The notes: generated by a model not told the origin, from the sequence alone. A stretch of DNA of 54,727 nt from CAZBSE01 sp964494385 (GCA_964494385.1 CAZBSE010000010.1:1-54727); one strand, 5' to 3'. Shown: positions 34,139 through 42,806, counted from the stretch's first letter. Program-made: numbers and translations.

Positions 34139-36061
34139 TTATTGGCTCTTTATATTCATTCCGCTCCTGATTTCTTTCTTCTCTTTTTCTTCTACTACTG
34201 CTATTCCCGTCTTCTTCTCTATGGCACTGTACTTTTCGGGACAGGCTTCCATACAGGAGCCGCATTTAATGCAAGATTTATCATCTATGCTGTGGGGTTT
34301 TTTATTCTCTCCTGTTATAGCATCTACAGGGCATGCCTTAACGCAGCTTCCGCAGCCGGCACATTTATTCTTATCGATGACATAGCTTATTAAAGGCCTG
34401 CATACCTTTGCCGGGCATATATTATAGTAAATATGGGCTTCATATTCTTCCCTGAAATATTTAAGCGTGGTCACTACGATATTTGGTGCCGTGGTCCCCA
34501 GGGCGCACAGAGATGCCTCTTTCATAAGCATTGAAATATCCGACAGAAGCTTTAAATCTTCTTCCCTGCCTTTTCCTTCCATAATCCTTTCGTAAATATA
34601 AATCATCTGCCGCAGGCCTTCCCTGCAGGGAACACACTTGCCGCAGGATTCATCTGCCAGGAATTTCAAAAAGTAATGTGTCACATTTACCATACAATCC
34701 GATTCGTCCATAACCACCATCCCGCCGGAACCCATCATTGTTCCTGCCTTGGTCAGCTCGTCAAAATCTATGGGAAGATCAAGAAGCTCTCCAGGTATTA
34801 CACCGCCTGACGGCCCTCCTGTCTGGACCGCTTTAAATTTCTTACCGTTTTTAATCCCCCCGCCGATTTTAAAGATAATGTCTCTTAAGGTAACTCCCAT
34901 TGGAACCTCAACCAGTCCCGTATTATTTACTTTGCCTACCAGTGAAAATATTTTGGTCCCGCTGCTTTTTTTTGTACCCAGAGTCCTGAACCATTCCGCC
35001 CCGTTTTTTATTATAAACGGTACGTTTGCCCACGTTTCAACATTGTTTATAAGCGTTGGTTTGGAGTACAGGCCCTCTGTAGCGGGATAGGGCGGTTTTG
35101 GAGTAGGTTCCCCCACTTTACCCTCAATGGACCTTAAAAGTGCGGTTTCCTCTCCGCTTACAAAAGCTCCGGCACCTTCATGTACTTCGACATCAAAGTC
35201 AAATCCCGAATCCAGAATATTTTTTCCCAGAAGACCATATTCCCTGGCCCGCTTTATTGCCATTCTTATATTCTCAACCGTCTGCGGATATTCATGCCTT
35301 ACAAAAACAAAACCTTTGCCGGAACCAACCGCATATGCTCCTATTATCAATCCTTCCAGTACGCTGTGGGGATTGCCTTCCAGTATACTTCTATCCATAT
35401 ATGCACCGGGGTCCCCTTCGTCTGAATTGACAATGGTATATTTGGGTTCTCCGGGAGCTTTTCTGGTTATTTCCCACTTTGTCCCTGCAGGGAACCCCCC
35501 TCCGCCTCTTCCTCTCAGGTTTGCATCTTTTACTGTTTTTATTACATCTTCCGGTTCCATTTTTTCCAGCACTCTGGCAAGAGATTGATAACCCCCAATT
35601 CTAATGTAGTCATCAATGCTTTTAGGATCGATTTTTGAATTGTTACTAAGGACAACCCTTTTCTGGAATTTGTAAAACGGGATATCGGATTCTTTAAATA
35701 TCGGCTTCCCGTCCTCGTCTTTATAAACAAGGGATTCCGCAACCTCTCCCTTTATGGTTTTTCCTACAATTTCAGGTATGTCTTTTTCGGTTACTCCCAG
35801 GTAGCAGGTCCCCTGCGGATATATGACCACAATGGGCCCCCTTTCACAGTAGCCATGGCACCCTGTTCTTTTTAAAATAATCTTTCCTTCCGCCTTATTT
35901 TTCTTTATTTCTCTTTGAAGCCCTGAGTAGACATCGTCGGAAGAGTAAGCCTTGCATCCCGTACCCGAACAGATTGAAATTACCGTACTACTTTCCAGCT
36001 GTTTTTCGAATTTGTTGGCTTTTTGTTCTAAATCATTTAAAGAATTAATCTTAATAGGCAT
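34139..36061 (-). CDS. NuoF-like diaphorase subunit with C-terminal 2[4Fe-4S] ferredoxin domain (HydB/HoxF-like)
   Basis: 640 aa. An N-terminal thioredoxin-like [2Fe-2S] domain (Cys31, 36, 68, 72) is followed by the NuoF core with NLRGRGGGGFPAGTKW, NSDEGDPGAYMDRS, GAGAFVSGEETAL and the [4Fe-4S] site SCGKCVPCR...SLCALG. A bacterial ferredoxin domain closes the protein (CAGCGSCVKACP, CIKCGSCMEACP). This is the domain order of HydB of electron-bifurcating hydrogenases and of HylB-type subunits. GGGAGG precedes the ATG, 20 bp after the Fur-NuoE gene. Confidence 0.92.
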   Translation of the reverse strand: MPIKINSLNDLEQKANKFEKQLESSTVISICSGTGCKAYSSDDVYSGLQREIKKNKAEGKIILKRTGCHGYCERGPIVVIYPQGTCYLGVTEKDIPEIVGKTIKGEVAESLVYKDEDGKPIFKESDIPFYKFQKRVVLSNNSKIDPKSIDDYIRIGGYQSLARVLEKMEPEDVIKTVKDANLRGRGGGGFPAGTKWEITRKAPGEPKYTIVNSDEGDPGAYMDRSILEGNPHSVLEGLIIGAYAVGSGKGFVFVRHEYPQTVENIRMAIKRAREYGLLGKNILDSGFDFDVEVHEGAGAFVSGEETALLRSIEGKVGEPTPKPPYPATEGLYSKPTLINNVETWANVPFIIKNGAEWFRTLGTKKSSGTKIFSLVGKVNNTGLVEVPMGVTLRDIIFKIGGGIKNGKKFKAVQTGGPSGGVIPGELLDLPIDFDELTKAGTMMGSGGMVVMDESDCMVNVTHYFLKFLADESCGKCVPCREGLRQMIYIYERIMEGKGREEDLKLLSDISMLMKEASLCALGTTAPNIVVTTLKYFREEYEAHIYYNICPAKVCRPLISYVIDKNKCAGCGSCVKACPVDAITGENKKPHSIDDKSCIKCGSCMEACPEKYSAIEKKTGIAVVEEKEKKEIRSGMNIKSQ

Positions 36062-36080
36062 TTTAAATCCTCCCTTCCTA

Positions 36081-37034
36081 TTAAAACCGGTTTAATATTT
36101 TCTTCAGCTTTCCCGTAGAAGGATTGCTAAAATATTTGTTGTCAATCATCATTACGGGACCCAGCGCACAGCAGCCAAGACAATTGACCGTATCCAGAGT
36201 AAATTTATAATCACCTGTGGTATCTCCCGGCTTTACCCCCAGGATATTGACAATTCTCTGCAGCAGATTCATTGCCCCCCTGACATGACAGGCTGTACCC
36301 ATACAAACTATAATAGAATGTTTCCCTATGGGTTCTAGATTAAAATATTTGTAAAAGGTAGTAATGCCGTAAATATCTGTAAGAGAAATATCCAGTTTGC
36401 TGCCGATATAAAGCAAAATATGCTTTGGAAGCCATCTGTATTCATTCTGTACATCCAGAAGCATCTGTATCAAATTGCTTTTCTGATTGTCATGGTTGTT
36501 AATTATTTTATCCACCGTTCCAAAATCTTTTATTACATCTTCCAATTCCAACTCCTTCTTTTCCTTTATTTCATTTAAATCATTGAGCCACCCGTTAAGC
36601 TGGCCCTGAATAATGTTTATTCTCTCCACATCCCTGTAACTCCCTCCAGTTCCGCGGGGATTGGTATTGCCCATCAATATATCAGTAGTTTTTATTTGTC
36701 CCGAGCTTTTAACCAGTTTACTTCTTACCGGCTCCGGATCGGATTTTTTTCGGGTTGGCCCCCATCCGGTCCTGATCCTGTATTTTGCCTTTCCTTCATC
36801 AAAACCCGCTCTTTTTATCAGGCTTTCTTCCTCCAGCAGCTTTATATTCCTGTAGATAGTCGCCATTCCTATTTTCGAATATTTTTTATGGGAGAGAAAA
36901 AATAGTTCCCCGGCAGTAAGTTCTTTTTGATTTTCAAGCAGGGTATCCAGAACAATGGTCCTGGTTTTTGTAAGTCTAAATCCTCTTTTTTTTATTCTCT
37001 GCAGGTAAGTCTGGATATTTGTGTTATTTTCCAT
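36081..37034 (-). CDS. Fur-family winged helix fused to NuoE-like [2Fe-2S] domain
   Basis: 317 aa with two parts. Residues 10-88 are a Fur/PerR DNA-binding domain (LQRIKKRGFRLTKTRTIVLDTLL...IGMATIYRNIKLLEEESLIKR). The metal-binding dimerisation domain of Fur is missing (no HHHxH, no CxxC). A charged linker (90-170, partly helical) leads to a NuoE domain (about 175-317) with all four cluster cysteines: Cys244, 249, 285 and 289. It heads the diaphorase cluster. It could be at once a structural subunit and a regulator sensing its own cluster's redox state or iron supply. The frame is unbroken, so a chance run-on is unlikely. The ATG has only a weak ribosome binding site. Confidence 0.88.
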   Translation of the reverse strand: MENNTNIQTYLQRIKKRGFRLTKTRTIVLDTLLENQKELTAGELFFLSHKKYSKIGMATIYRNIKLLEEESLIKRAGFDEGKAKYRIRTGWGPTRKKSDPEPVRSKLVKSSGQIKTTDILMGNTNPRGTGGSYRDVERINIIQGQLNGWLNDLNEIKEKKELELEDVIKDFGTVDKIINNHDNQKSNLIQMLLDVQNEYRWLPKHILLYIGSKLDISLTDIYGITTFYKYFNLEPIGKHSIIVCMGTACHVRGAMNLLQRIVNILGVKPGDTTGDYKFTLDTVNCLGCCALGPVMMIDNKYFSNPSTGKLKKILNRF

Positions 37035-37063
37035 AACCGTTAATTGTTTAAAATGTTACATAA

Positions 37064-37084
37064 TGATAATGATAATGATTATCA
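37064..37084 (-). promoter_or_regulatory. Fur box upstream of the Fur-NuoE gene
   Basis: Positions 37070-37084 read TGATAATGATTATCA, a perfect 7-1-7 palindrome identical to the classical Bacillus Fur-box form TGATAATnATTATCA. An additional overlapping GATAAT half-site starts at 37065, so 37065-37083 matches the 19-bp E. coli consensus at 18 positions. It lies just downstream of the predicted -10, where a bound protein would block transcription. Confidence 0.85.
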
Positions 37085-37095
37085 TAATAGCAATA

Positions 37096-37123
37096 ATTAT
37101 ACCTCCGGAAAAAATTTTGTCAA
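37096..37123 (-). promoter_or_regulatory. Sigma-70-type promoter of the Fur-NuoE/diaphorase/focA cluster
   Basis: On the minus strand TTGACA (37118-37123), a 16-nt spacer and TATAAT (37096-37101): both hexamers are perfect. The expected start site (about 37088) abuts the Fur box at 37064-37084. The cluster downstream reads Fur-NuoE, NuoF, iron-sulfur protein, focA, VOC with gaps of 20 to 39 bp. Confidence 0.8.
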
Positions 37124-37223
37124 TATATTTTGGAAATTGGATAAACAGGATAAAAGATATGCAGTTTATAATGAAATATAAAAAATAGAAGCGGCAGTTA
37201 ATCCGTTATTTTGAAATGATATT

Positions 37224-37997
37224 CTAATTCTCCTGATATATTATAACCCTTGTCCCCAACGGGATATTTTCGTATAACCATTTCGCATCATCCAGTTCCA
37301 TTCTGATGCAGCCGTGGCTGGCAGGACTTCCCAGCTTTTCATATTCCTCTTCAATTATATTTCTGTCTTTATCAAAGGGAACACTGTGGAAAAGATAATC
37401 CCCATTAAATCTTATCCAGTAATAAGCTCTCATATTATATTTACCTGACCAGAAATCGAGACCTTTATCAGAAGTTACGAATTCCCCCAGAGGTGTTGGT
37501 TTTTCTTCGGTTCCCCCCGAGCATATCATTTCCCTTATAAGTTCGTCCCTGTAATATACCAATACTTTCTGCCTGCCCAGGTCCACCTCGATTTTAAAAT
37601 CTTCACTGCTGCTGAAATCAATATCCTGGTCATCAGCAGGGGCTGAATTTTCATCAGTCTGGTCCAAAGAGTTCTCCTCTTCCTCTTCTATAATAATGCC
37701 TTCTTCTGACGACTGTTCAACCGGATCATCTTCGGCATTATCTTCTTCCGGTATTTGACTATCCCGGGTATCACCCGGCAAATCCGATTCAGGCAATTTT
37801 CCAAGATTTTCTCCATTTAAACTCATACCGCTTGCAGCCGGAGCATTCATATAACCTGTAGCCGCTATCTGCAGTTGTTCCTGTGTTCCTTCCGGATTAT
37901 ATTTTAAGAATACAGTACTTGTGGAACAGACCAGGACCAGGATTATAAACACGGTTATAAGCAGCATGCCGATATGCCTTTTTAAAGATTTATGCAA
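37224..37997 (-). CDS. L,D-transpeptidase (YkuD domain), membrane-anchored
   Basis: 257 aa. A membrane segment (about 10-30) is followed by an acidic low-complexity stretch (about 70-130) and a YkuD catalytic domain (about 135-257). The active-site motif SHGCIRM holds Cys230, with the preceding HSVPFD supplying the conserved His. L,D-transpeptidases form 3-3 peptidoglycan cross-links or attach proteins to the wall; typical of actinobacteria, but not exclusive to them. The start is TTG at 37997, preceded by GGGAGG. Confidence 0.88.
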   Translation of the reverse strand: MHKSLKRHIGMLLITVFIILVLVCSTSTVFLKYNPEGTQEQLQIAATGYMNAPAASGMSLNGENLGKLPESDLPGDTRDSQIPEEDNAEDDPVEQSSEEGIIIEEEEENSLDQTDENSAPADDQDIDFSSSEDFKIEVDLGRQKVLVYYRDELIREMICSGGTEEKPTPLGEFVTSDKGLDFWSGKYNMRAYYWIRFNGDYLFHSVPFDKDRNIIEEEYEKLGSPASHGCIRMELDDAKWLYENIPLGTRVIIYQEN

Positions 37998-38111
37998 CTA
38001 TAGCCCTCCCAATCTGCTTGAGAAATAAAAGCTTCTTAAATTATTATAAACCAAAAGTATTATAATATTTACCATGTTTTAAAAAAACTTTAAAAATTTT
38101 TTTTAGTGCAA

Positions 38112-38711
38112 CTACTCTTTAATATCCTGCCTGATTTTTTTAATTATAATGGAAATACGTATGATGCCATAAATCATTAAACCAAGAACCAGGGTAAGAA
38201 ATATTGCCAGCGGAAAGGCAAGATTGACAATTAACGACTGAGCGAGCGGGTCATCAGAAATACCGGTTCCCATTGTCCTTATGACTCTTCCGTAAAAATT
38301 GGGCAGATTATATACTATGGGACCACATAATATAATAAGTAGCCAGCGCAATGAGTTATACATTCTTATTTTTGATGCATTATCGCTGTATAGCTCCAGG
38401 CTGTGACCCTTTTTTGCCTCTGCTTTAAAATAATACCAGCAGCCCAGTCTGGCTATATATTCCCAGCCGGCATCTTCGAATAAGGTTATATAATCATCTA
38501 TTTTCTTATTTAAAAACGGCTTGAAATCAAGTTTATATATTATATCTTCCGGTTTTCCTCTTACAAATCCATAATTACAATAACCAACCCTGTTCAGGTG
38601 CCATCCGCCGCCCGACATTTCCTTGAGCCATTTTTCCTCTTTTTCTCCCTGCCAGGCAAAAAATATTTTAAATACAGACCTATATTTTATATTATCCGTA
38701 ATACCGTTCAT
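38112..38711 (-). CDS. DUF2812 domain membrane protein
   Basis: 199 aa. The N-terminal soluble DUF2812 domain (about 12-105, FKIFFAWQGEKEEKWLKEMSGGGWHLNRVGYCNYGF...YKLDF...AGWEYIARLGCWYYFKA) is followed by two membrane helices (about 120-140 and 168-190). Such proteins are regularly encoded immediately after a PadR regulator, as here (1 bp between the genes). The function is unknown; a role in an envelope stress response has been proposed only by context. Confidence 0.85.
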   Translation of the reverse strand: MNGITDNIKYRSVFKIFFAWQGEKEEKWLKEMSGGGWHLNRVGYCNYGFVRGKPEDIIYKLDFKPFLNKKIDDYITLFEDAGWEYIARLGCWYYFKAEAKKGHSLELYSDNASKIRMYNSLRWLLIILCGPIVYNLPNFYGRVIRTMGTGISDDPLAQSLIVNLAFPLAIFLTLVLGLMIYGIIRISIIIKKIRQDIKE

Positions 38712-38712
38712 T

Positions 38713-39045
38713 TTAAATTCCTTTCTTCTCCAGAAGAGATCTGCTGCTCTTTGCCATCTCTTCTAACCTGTCCACTTCATATTCTATTAATTTTTTTCCC
38801 ATTTCGGTTATGATGTATATTTTTCGGCGTGGATTTGATTTCTGGGAATCTTTGGGAATAATCAAACCGGTATTTACCAGATTGCTTAATGCGCCGTACA
38901 GCGTACCGGCCCCAAGGTTTATCCTGCCCCTGCTCAGTTTTACTACCTTCTGCATAATGCCGTATCCATGAAGCGGTTCCAGCAGGGATATTAATATATA
39001 GAATGTGGTTTCTGTAAGCGGTGATAATTTTTTTATTTTACTCAT
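38713..39045 (-). CDS. PadR family transcriptional regulator
   Basis: 110 aa winged helix: LTETTFYILISLLEPLHGYGIMQKVVKLSRGRINLGAGTLYGALSNLVNTGLI with the usual C-terminal helix for dimerisation. PadR proteins are repressors, often of their own operon. An 18-bp perfect palindrome lies 31 bp upstream of the start and downstream of the promoter elements. The target is probably the operon with the DUF2812 gene. Confidence 0.9.
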   Translation of the reverse strand: MSKIKKLSPLTETTFYILISLLEPLHGYGIMQKVVKLSRGRINLGAGTLYGALSNLVNTGLIIPKDSQKSNPRRKIYIITEMGKKLIEYEVDRLEEMAKSSRSLLEKKGI

Positions 39046-39075
39046 TTTAATTCCCGCCTGACATATCTATTACGT

Positions 39076-39093
39076 TTAACGTTATAACGTTAA
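39076..39093 (-). promoter_or_regulatory. 18-bp palindromic operator of the PadR-DUF2812 operon
   Basis: TTAACGTTATAACGTTAA is a perfect palindrome. It lies between the -10 and the PadR start, a repressor position. A related half-site (TATAACGT) occurs at about 39098-39105. Confidence 0.6.
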
Positions 39094-39113
39094 TCGATAT
39101 AACGTCCTACGCT

Positions 39114-39143
39114 ATAATAACACTTAAGCATTGACAATGTCAA
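39114..39143 (-). promoter_or_regulatory. Promoter of the PadR-DUF2812 operon
   Basis: On the minus strand TTGACA (39138-39143), an 18-nt spacer and TATTAT (39114-39119). The rest of the 326-bp intergenic region (39046-39371) up to the MFS gene holds no further feature I can support. Confidence 0.5.
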
Positions 39144-39371
39144 CAGCCGGACAAAGATTTCCTTTATTTATTAATCTTTTTCTTAATGGAACATGAAAGT
39201 GGGATATCCTCATGCAGATATCGCGAATAAAATTTCCCGTATTGCTGACTCCACTGGTTGAAAAGATAAAACCTTTCTTTGATATTTAAAGTTTTTAAAT
39301 TTTAAAATTGAATAATTAATGTTTTAATATTAATATTTCAAGACCGGGGATTATTTTTAAAAATTTTTATA

Positions 39372-40553
39372 ATGACAAATAAGGCTATTAATAAAATCAG
39401 GCAAAATCAGATACTGGTATTTGCCTTTTCACAAGTGCTTGTGCTGTCTGTATCCAGGCAGATCATCGGCCCTCTAATACCGCTTATTTCAGAAGAGCTA
39501 AAAGTAGGGCTGGATTTTATCGGTTCAGCTATTTCTTTAAGTATTTTTGCCTTGTTTTTAGTATCCCTGAGTGTCGGTAACCTTATAGAGCTTATAGGTC
39601 TGAAGAAAGTCCTTTATATTGGATTGGGCGTGAGCATAGCTGGTTCCGTCATGCTGTATTTTTCACATTCTTTTGCCATTTTCATAGTTGCGTATTTCCT
39701 GCTGCAGCTGGGAACAGGAATCCTGATTATAGGAAATCTTTCTATTATAGGAAGCCTGTATTCCAGCCGCAGGACATCAAGCCTGATTAAAGTAAATATG
39801 GGAAATACAGCAGGTTTTATTATTGCGCCTATTCTAGTCAGTCTGATGCTTTTTATAAAGACCAATTGGCGTAATTTCTATCTTTTTAGTCTTATATTAC
39901 TGTTTGCTTTAGTGATTATATTATGGAGGCTCAAGGTCCCGATGATGGTTCGTGTAGGTAGTAATCTTAAGACCCTGTTTGTGGCTAACAAAAAGATTAT
40001 CTCTAATAACAATTTTATCATTTACGGGATAATAATCTTTTTTTACGTTTCCGTTATGAATACTTTTTTTATGTGGTTTACGTCTTATTTTCAGAATATT
40101 GATGTAGAAATTAACATTAGCTCTCTTTTCCTTGCCATATATGGTTCAGCTCTTTTCATTGGTATGATACTGCGTACCAAACTGATCAAGCACTTCAGGA
40201 GAAAGCGTATCCTGCTTTTTAGTTTTATAGTATCCTTTTTTCTACTTATAGGAATTCTTTTTATGCAAGACCTGGTATTTAAAAATATCCTGATATTTTT
40301 ATTTGGTGTTGCCATTGCCGGCAATTTTTCAATTACCTTTTCTATAGCATCAGAATTGTTTCCTGAACATTCCAACTCGGCTTCAGGATTGATGGTGGCT
40401 TTTGCCAACCTGGGAATAATGGTATTCCAGTATCTTTCAGGGTATCTTTCAGAGTACTACTCAAAAAACAGTATTTTATATATCAATATAGCTATTTTAC
40501 TTGTACTTATTATTCTTGCCTCTGTTTTGAATTATCATAAGAAGTTTAAATAG
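39372..40553 (+). CDS. MFS transporter
   Basis: 393 aa with about 12 hydrophobic segments and the two-halves layout of the major facilitator superfamily. Conserved features: GPLIPLISEELKVGLDFIGSAISLS at the first helices, GNLIELIGLKKVLYIGLGVS (motif A-like), and a C-terminal NSASGLMVAFANLGIMVFQYLSGYLSEYYSKNS. An exporter of small molecules is plausible, but the substrate cannot be read from sequence. It stands alone on the plus strand, tail to tail with potA. No clear ribosome binding site is seen. Confidence 0.85.
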   Translation: MTNKAINKIRQNQILVFAFSQVLVLSVSRQIIGPLIPLISEELKVGLDFIGSAISLSIFALFLVSLSVGNLIELIGLKKVLYIGLGVSIAGSVMLYFSHSFAIFIVAYFLLQLGTGILIIGNLSIIGSLYSSRRTSSLIKVNMGNTAGFIIAPILVSLMLFIKTNWRNFYLFSLILLFALVIILWRLKVPMMVRVGSNLKTLFVANKKIISNNNFIIYGIIIFFYVSVMNTFFMWFTSYFQNIDVEINISSLFLAIYGSALFIGMILRTKLIKHFRRKRILLFSFIVSFFLLIGILFMQDLVFKNILIFLFGVAIAGNFSITFSIASELFPEHSNSASGLMVAFANLGIMVFQYLSGYLSEYYSKNSILYINIAILLVLIILASVLNYHKKFK

Positions 40554-40564
40554 AGCAAATATAA

Positions 40565-41686
40565 TCAATACTCCAGGAGTATTCCGTCAGTACGGTCCCA
40601 GTAAAACAGGATGTCCGAGCCCTGTTTAAAACGGGGAAGGCTTCCATCATTTTTTATTCCAATTCTTATCTTCCCCACCTGCTCCGAGTTTACCTCCAGC
40701 CTTACGTCCGGCCCTTCAAATACAATGGTGTTTATCTTTCCCTTGAAGCAGTTTTTATCACTAACAGATTTTTCGGTTATCCTTATTTTCTCAGGTCTTA
40801 TAAAAAATACGGGAGGGGTTATATCTCCTTCTGATCCTGTCCTTTTTACCCTTTCAGGAACATAATCACATTTGTTTTTAAGGCCGTCTTTTAAAAATAT
40901 TTTTTCTCCGCTTCTGGTTTCCATTATAAAGTTATGATTATCCTTCTTAACCGAAGAAACACCGATGAAATTGCCCGCTCCGATAAAATCCGCAATAAAA
41001 ATGCTCCCGGGGCAGTTATAAATATAATCAGGGCTTCCGGTCTGGATTATATTGCCCTCATCCATAACCGCAATACTGTCCGACAGGGTAAGAGCTTCAC
41101 TCTGGTCATGGGTCACATAAAGAAAAGTGGTCCCGATTTTTCTTTGAATATCCTTTAACTCTTCTTGCATGGAGACCCTCAATTTTTTATCCAGCGAAGC
41201 CAGGGGCTCATCCAGGAGCAATATTTTTGGCCTTACGATAAGTGACCTTGCCAGGGCCACCCTCTGCTGCTGGCCCCCGGAAAGCTCTGAAATCCTCCTT
41301 GATTCAAAACCCTTGAGGTTTATTATTTTAAGTATACTGCCCAGCTCTTCCATAATCCTGTTATGGGCAAACCTTCTTTTCTTAAGGCCGTATATTATAT
41401 TTTCCCGCACATTCATATGGGGAAACAGGGCAAGATTCTGAAACACCATAGCGGTATCCCTCCTGTTGGGAGGAATACCCTTCATATCCCTGCCGTCAAT
41501 TTTGACTTTTCCCTCATCCTGCTCTATAAATCCTCCAATAATTCTCAAGATGGTAGTCTTGCCGCATCCTGACGGACCAAGCAGGGAAAAGAACTGGCCT
41601 TCTTTTACTTTAAAGCTGACCCCTCTAATAGCCCGGACCTTTCCATAACTCTTTGTTATCTTATCTACCTGTACAATATATTTCAT
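40565..41686 (-). CDS. potA: Spermidine/putrescine ABC transporter ATPase
   Basis: 373 aa. Walker A GPSGCGKTT, signature LSGGQQQRVALARSL, Walker B ILLLDEPLASLD and the switch His in VTHDQSEAL. A C-terminal TOBE-type domain (about 285-370) is the regulatory part usual for PotA/CUT1-like ATPases. It is the last gene of a leftward potB-potC-potD-potA cluster and energises polyamine import. The order, with the ATPase last, differs from E. coli potABCD. Confidence 0.9.
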   Translation of the reverse strand: MKYIVQVDKITKSYGKVRAIRGVSFKVKEGQFFSLLGPSGCGKTTILRIIGGFIEQDEGKVKIDGRDMKGIPPNRRDTAMVFQNLALFPHMNVRENIIYGLKKRRFAHNRIMEELGSILKIINLKGFESRRISELSGGQQQRVALARSLIVRPKILLLDEPLASLDKKLRVSMQEELKDIQRKIGTTFLYVTHDQSEALTLSDSIAVMDEGNIIQTGSPDYIYNCPGSIFIADFIGAGNFIGVSSVKKDNHNFIMETRSGEKIFLKDGLKNKCDYVPERVKRTGSEGDITPPVFFIRPEKIRITEKSVSDKNCFKGKINTIVFEGPDVRLEVNSEQVGKIRIGIKNDGSLPRFKQGSDILFYWDRTDGILLEY

Positions 41687-41717
41687 AAAATTTTAAAGCA
41701 TTCGTACCGGTCTTTTA

Positions 41718-42806
41718 TTATTGATTCACAGTCGAGAGTTCTTCCCAGAAGCTGTTATAAGCCTGGATCACCTCTTCGGGAAAATTCAGCTGCCATACCA
41801 GTTTAGCCAATTCATCATCTGTAAATACGTATAAATCCTTATCTATCCCTTCCGCTAGATCTATTGAACCCTTGACTGTAGTTGCATTGCCTTCAGCAGT
41901 CACTAAAGCCGCAATTTCGGGTCTCAGCATAAAATCAATAAATTTATATGCGCCCTCGGTATTTACCGCGACTGCAGGTATCATAAAAGTATCGGTCCAC
42001 CCAAAGCCTCCCGTTGATGGCAGTACATATTTAAATTTTGGATCAGCGGCTGCAAGTTTCCTGCCTCCGCCATCCCAGATGTGGCTGACCCATACTTCTT
42101 CATTGCCCAGAAGATCAAGCAGCTCGGCGCCTGTATCATAAAATTTAAGTACATTATTTTTTAGCTCTATAGCTTTATCCCTTATTGCTTCCAGGGTCTC
42201 CTGGGTGTCAGTAATCAGATTTTCTCTTGGGATTCCCATCAGGTCCAGGCATATCATCAGTGATTCTGCAGAATTCCTTGAAGATACCCTTGATTTAAGC
42301 CCGGGATCAAATAATATCTCCCAGCCGATTCCTTGCAGCGAGCCGTTATACTTTTCAGTATTTACAACAATGCCGCTGGTTCCAAATACATAAGCAATTA
42401 CATAAGTATTTCCTGACCCCATCTGGCTTCCATCCCACATGCTCCAGCTTTGATCTTTGAAGGAATCAGTTACATTTTCATAGTTGGGGATTTTATCCAG
42501 GTCAAGCGGCTGCGCCAGATTTTCAGTATAAAATCTGTTTACCTGGTTCTGGGTGGGCATTATAATGTCTGCCTTGCCCCCGCCTTTAAGCAGAGTAAAT
42601 ATTGAAGCATTATCCGCCATTAAGTTGATATTTAGCTTTATACCGGTTTCTTCCTCAAACATTTCCACAACCTTTTCCGGCAGGTACCCTTCCCAGACAT
42701 AAACGTCCAGCTCCTCAGGCGCCTTTTGACCCTTGCATGATGAAAAAACAGCCGCCAGCATAAACATGACCAATAATGAAACAATGATAGATTTTCCTAT
42801 TTTCAT
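41718..42806 (-). CDS. potD: Polyamine-binding lipoprotein
   Basis: Extracellular solute-binding protein delivering spermidine/putrescine to PotBC. The frame opens at 42836, but AAAGGAGG stands before the ATG at 42806, giving 362 aa and a signal peptide ending in FSSC. The mature part begins with LDVYVWEGYLPEKVVEMFEEETGIKLN, a hallmark of PotD/PotF-type proteins (usually WxxY near the start), and includes DIIMPTQNQVNRFYTENLAQPLDLDKIPN. The ligand is inferred from the family; related proteins also bind other cations. Confidence 0.88.
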   Translation of the reverse strand: MKIGKSIIVSLLVMFMLAAVFSSCKGQKAPEELDVYVWEGYLPEKVVEMFEEETGIKLNINLMADNASIFTLLKGGGKADIIMPTQNQVNRFYTENLAQPLDLDKIPNYENVTDSFKDQSWSMWDGSQMGSGNTYVIAYVFGTSGIVVNTEKYNGSLQGIGWEILFDPGLKSRVSSRNSAESLMICLDLMGIPRENLITDTQETLEAIRDKAIELKNNVLKFYDTGAELLDLLGNEEVWVSHIWDGGGRKLAAADPKFKYVLPSTGGFGWTDTFMIPAVAVNTEGAYKFIDFMLRPEIAALVTAEGNATTVKGSIDLAEGIDKDLYVFTDDELAKLVWQLNFPEEVIQAYNSFWEELSTVNQ

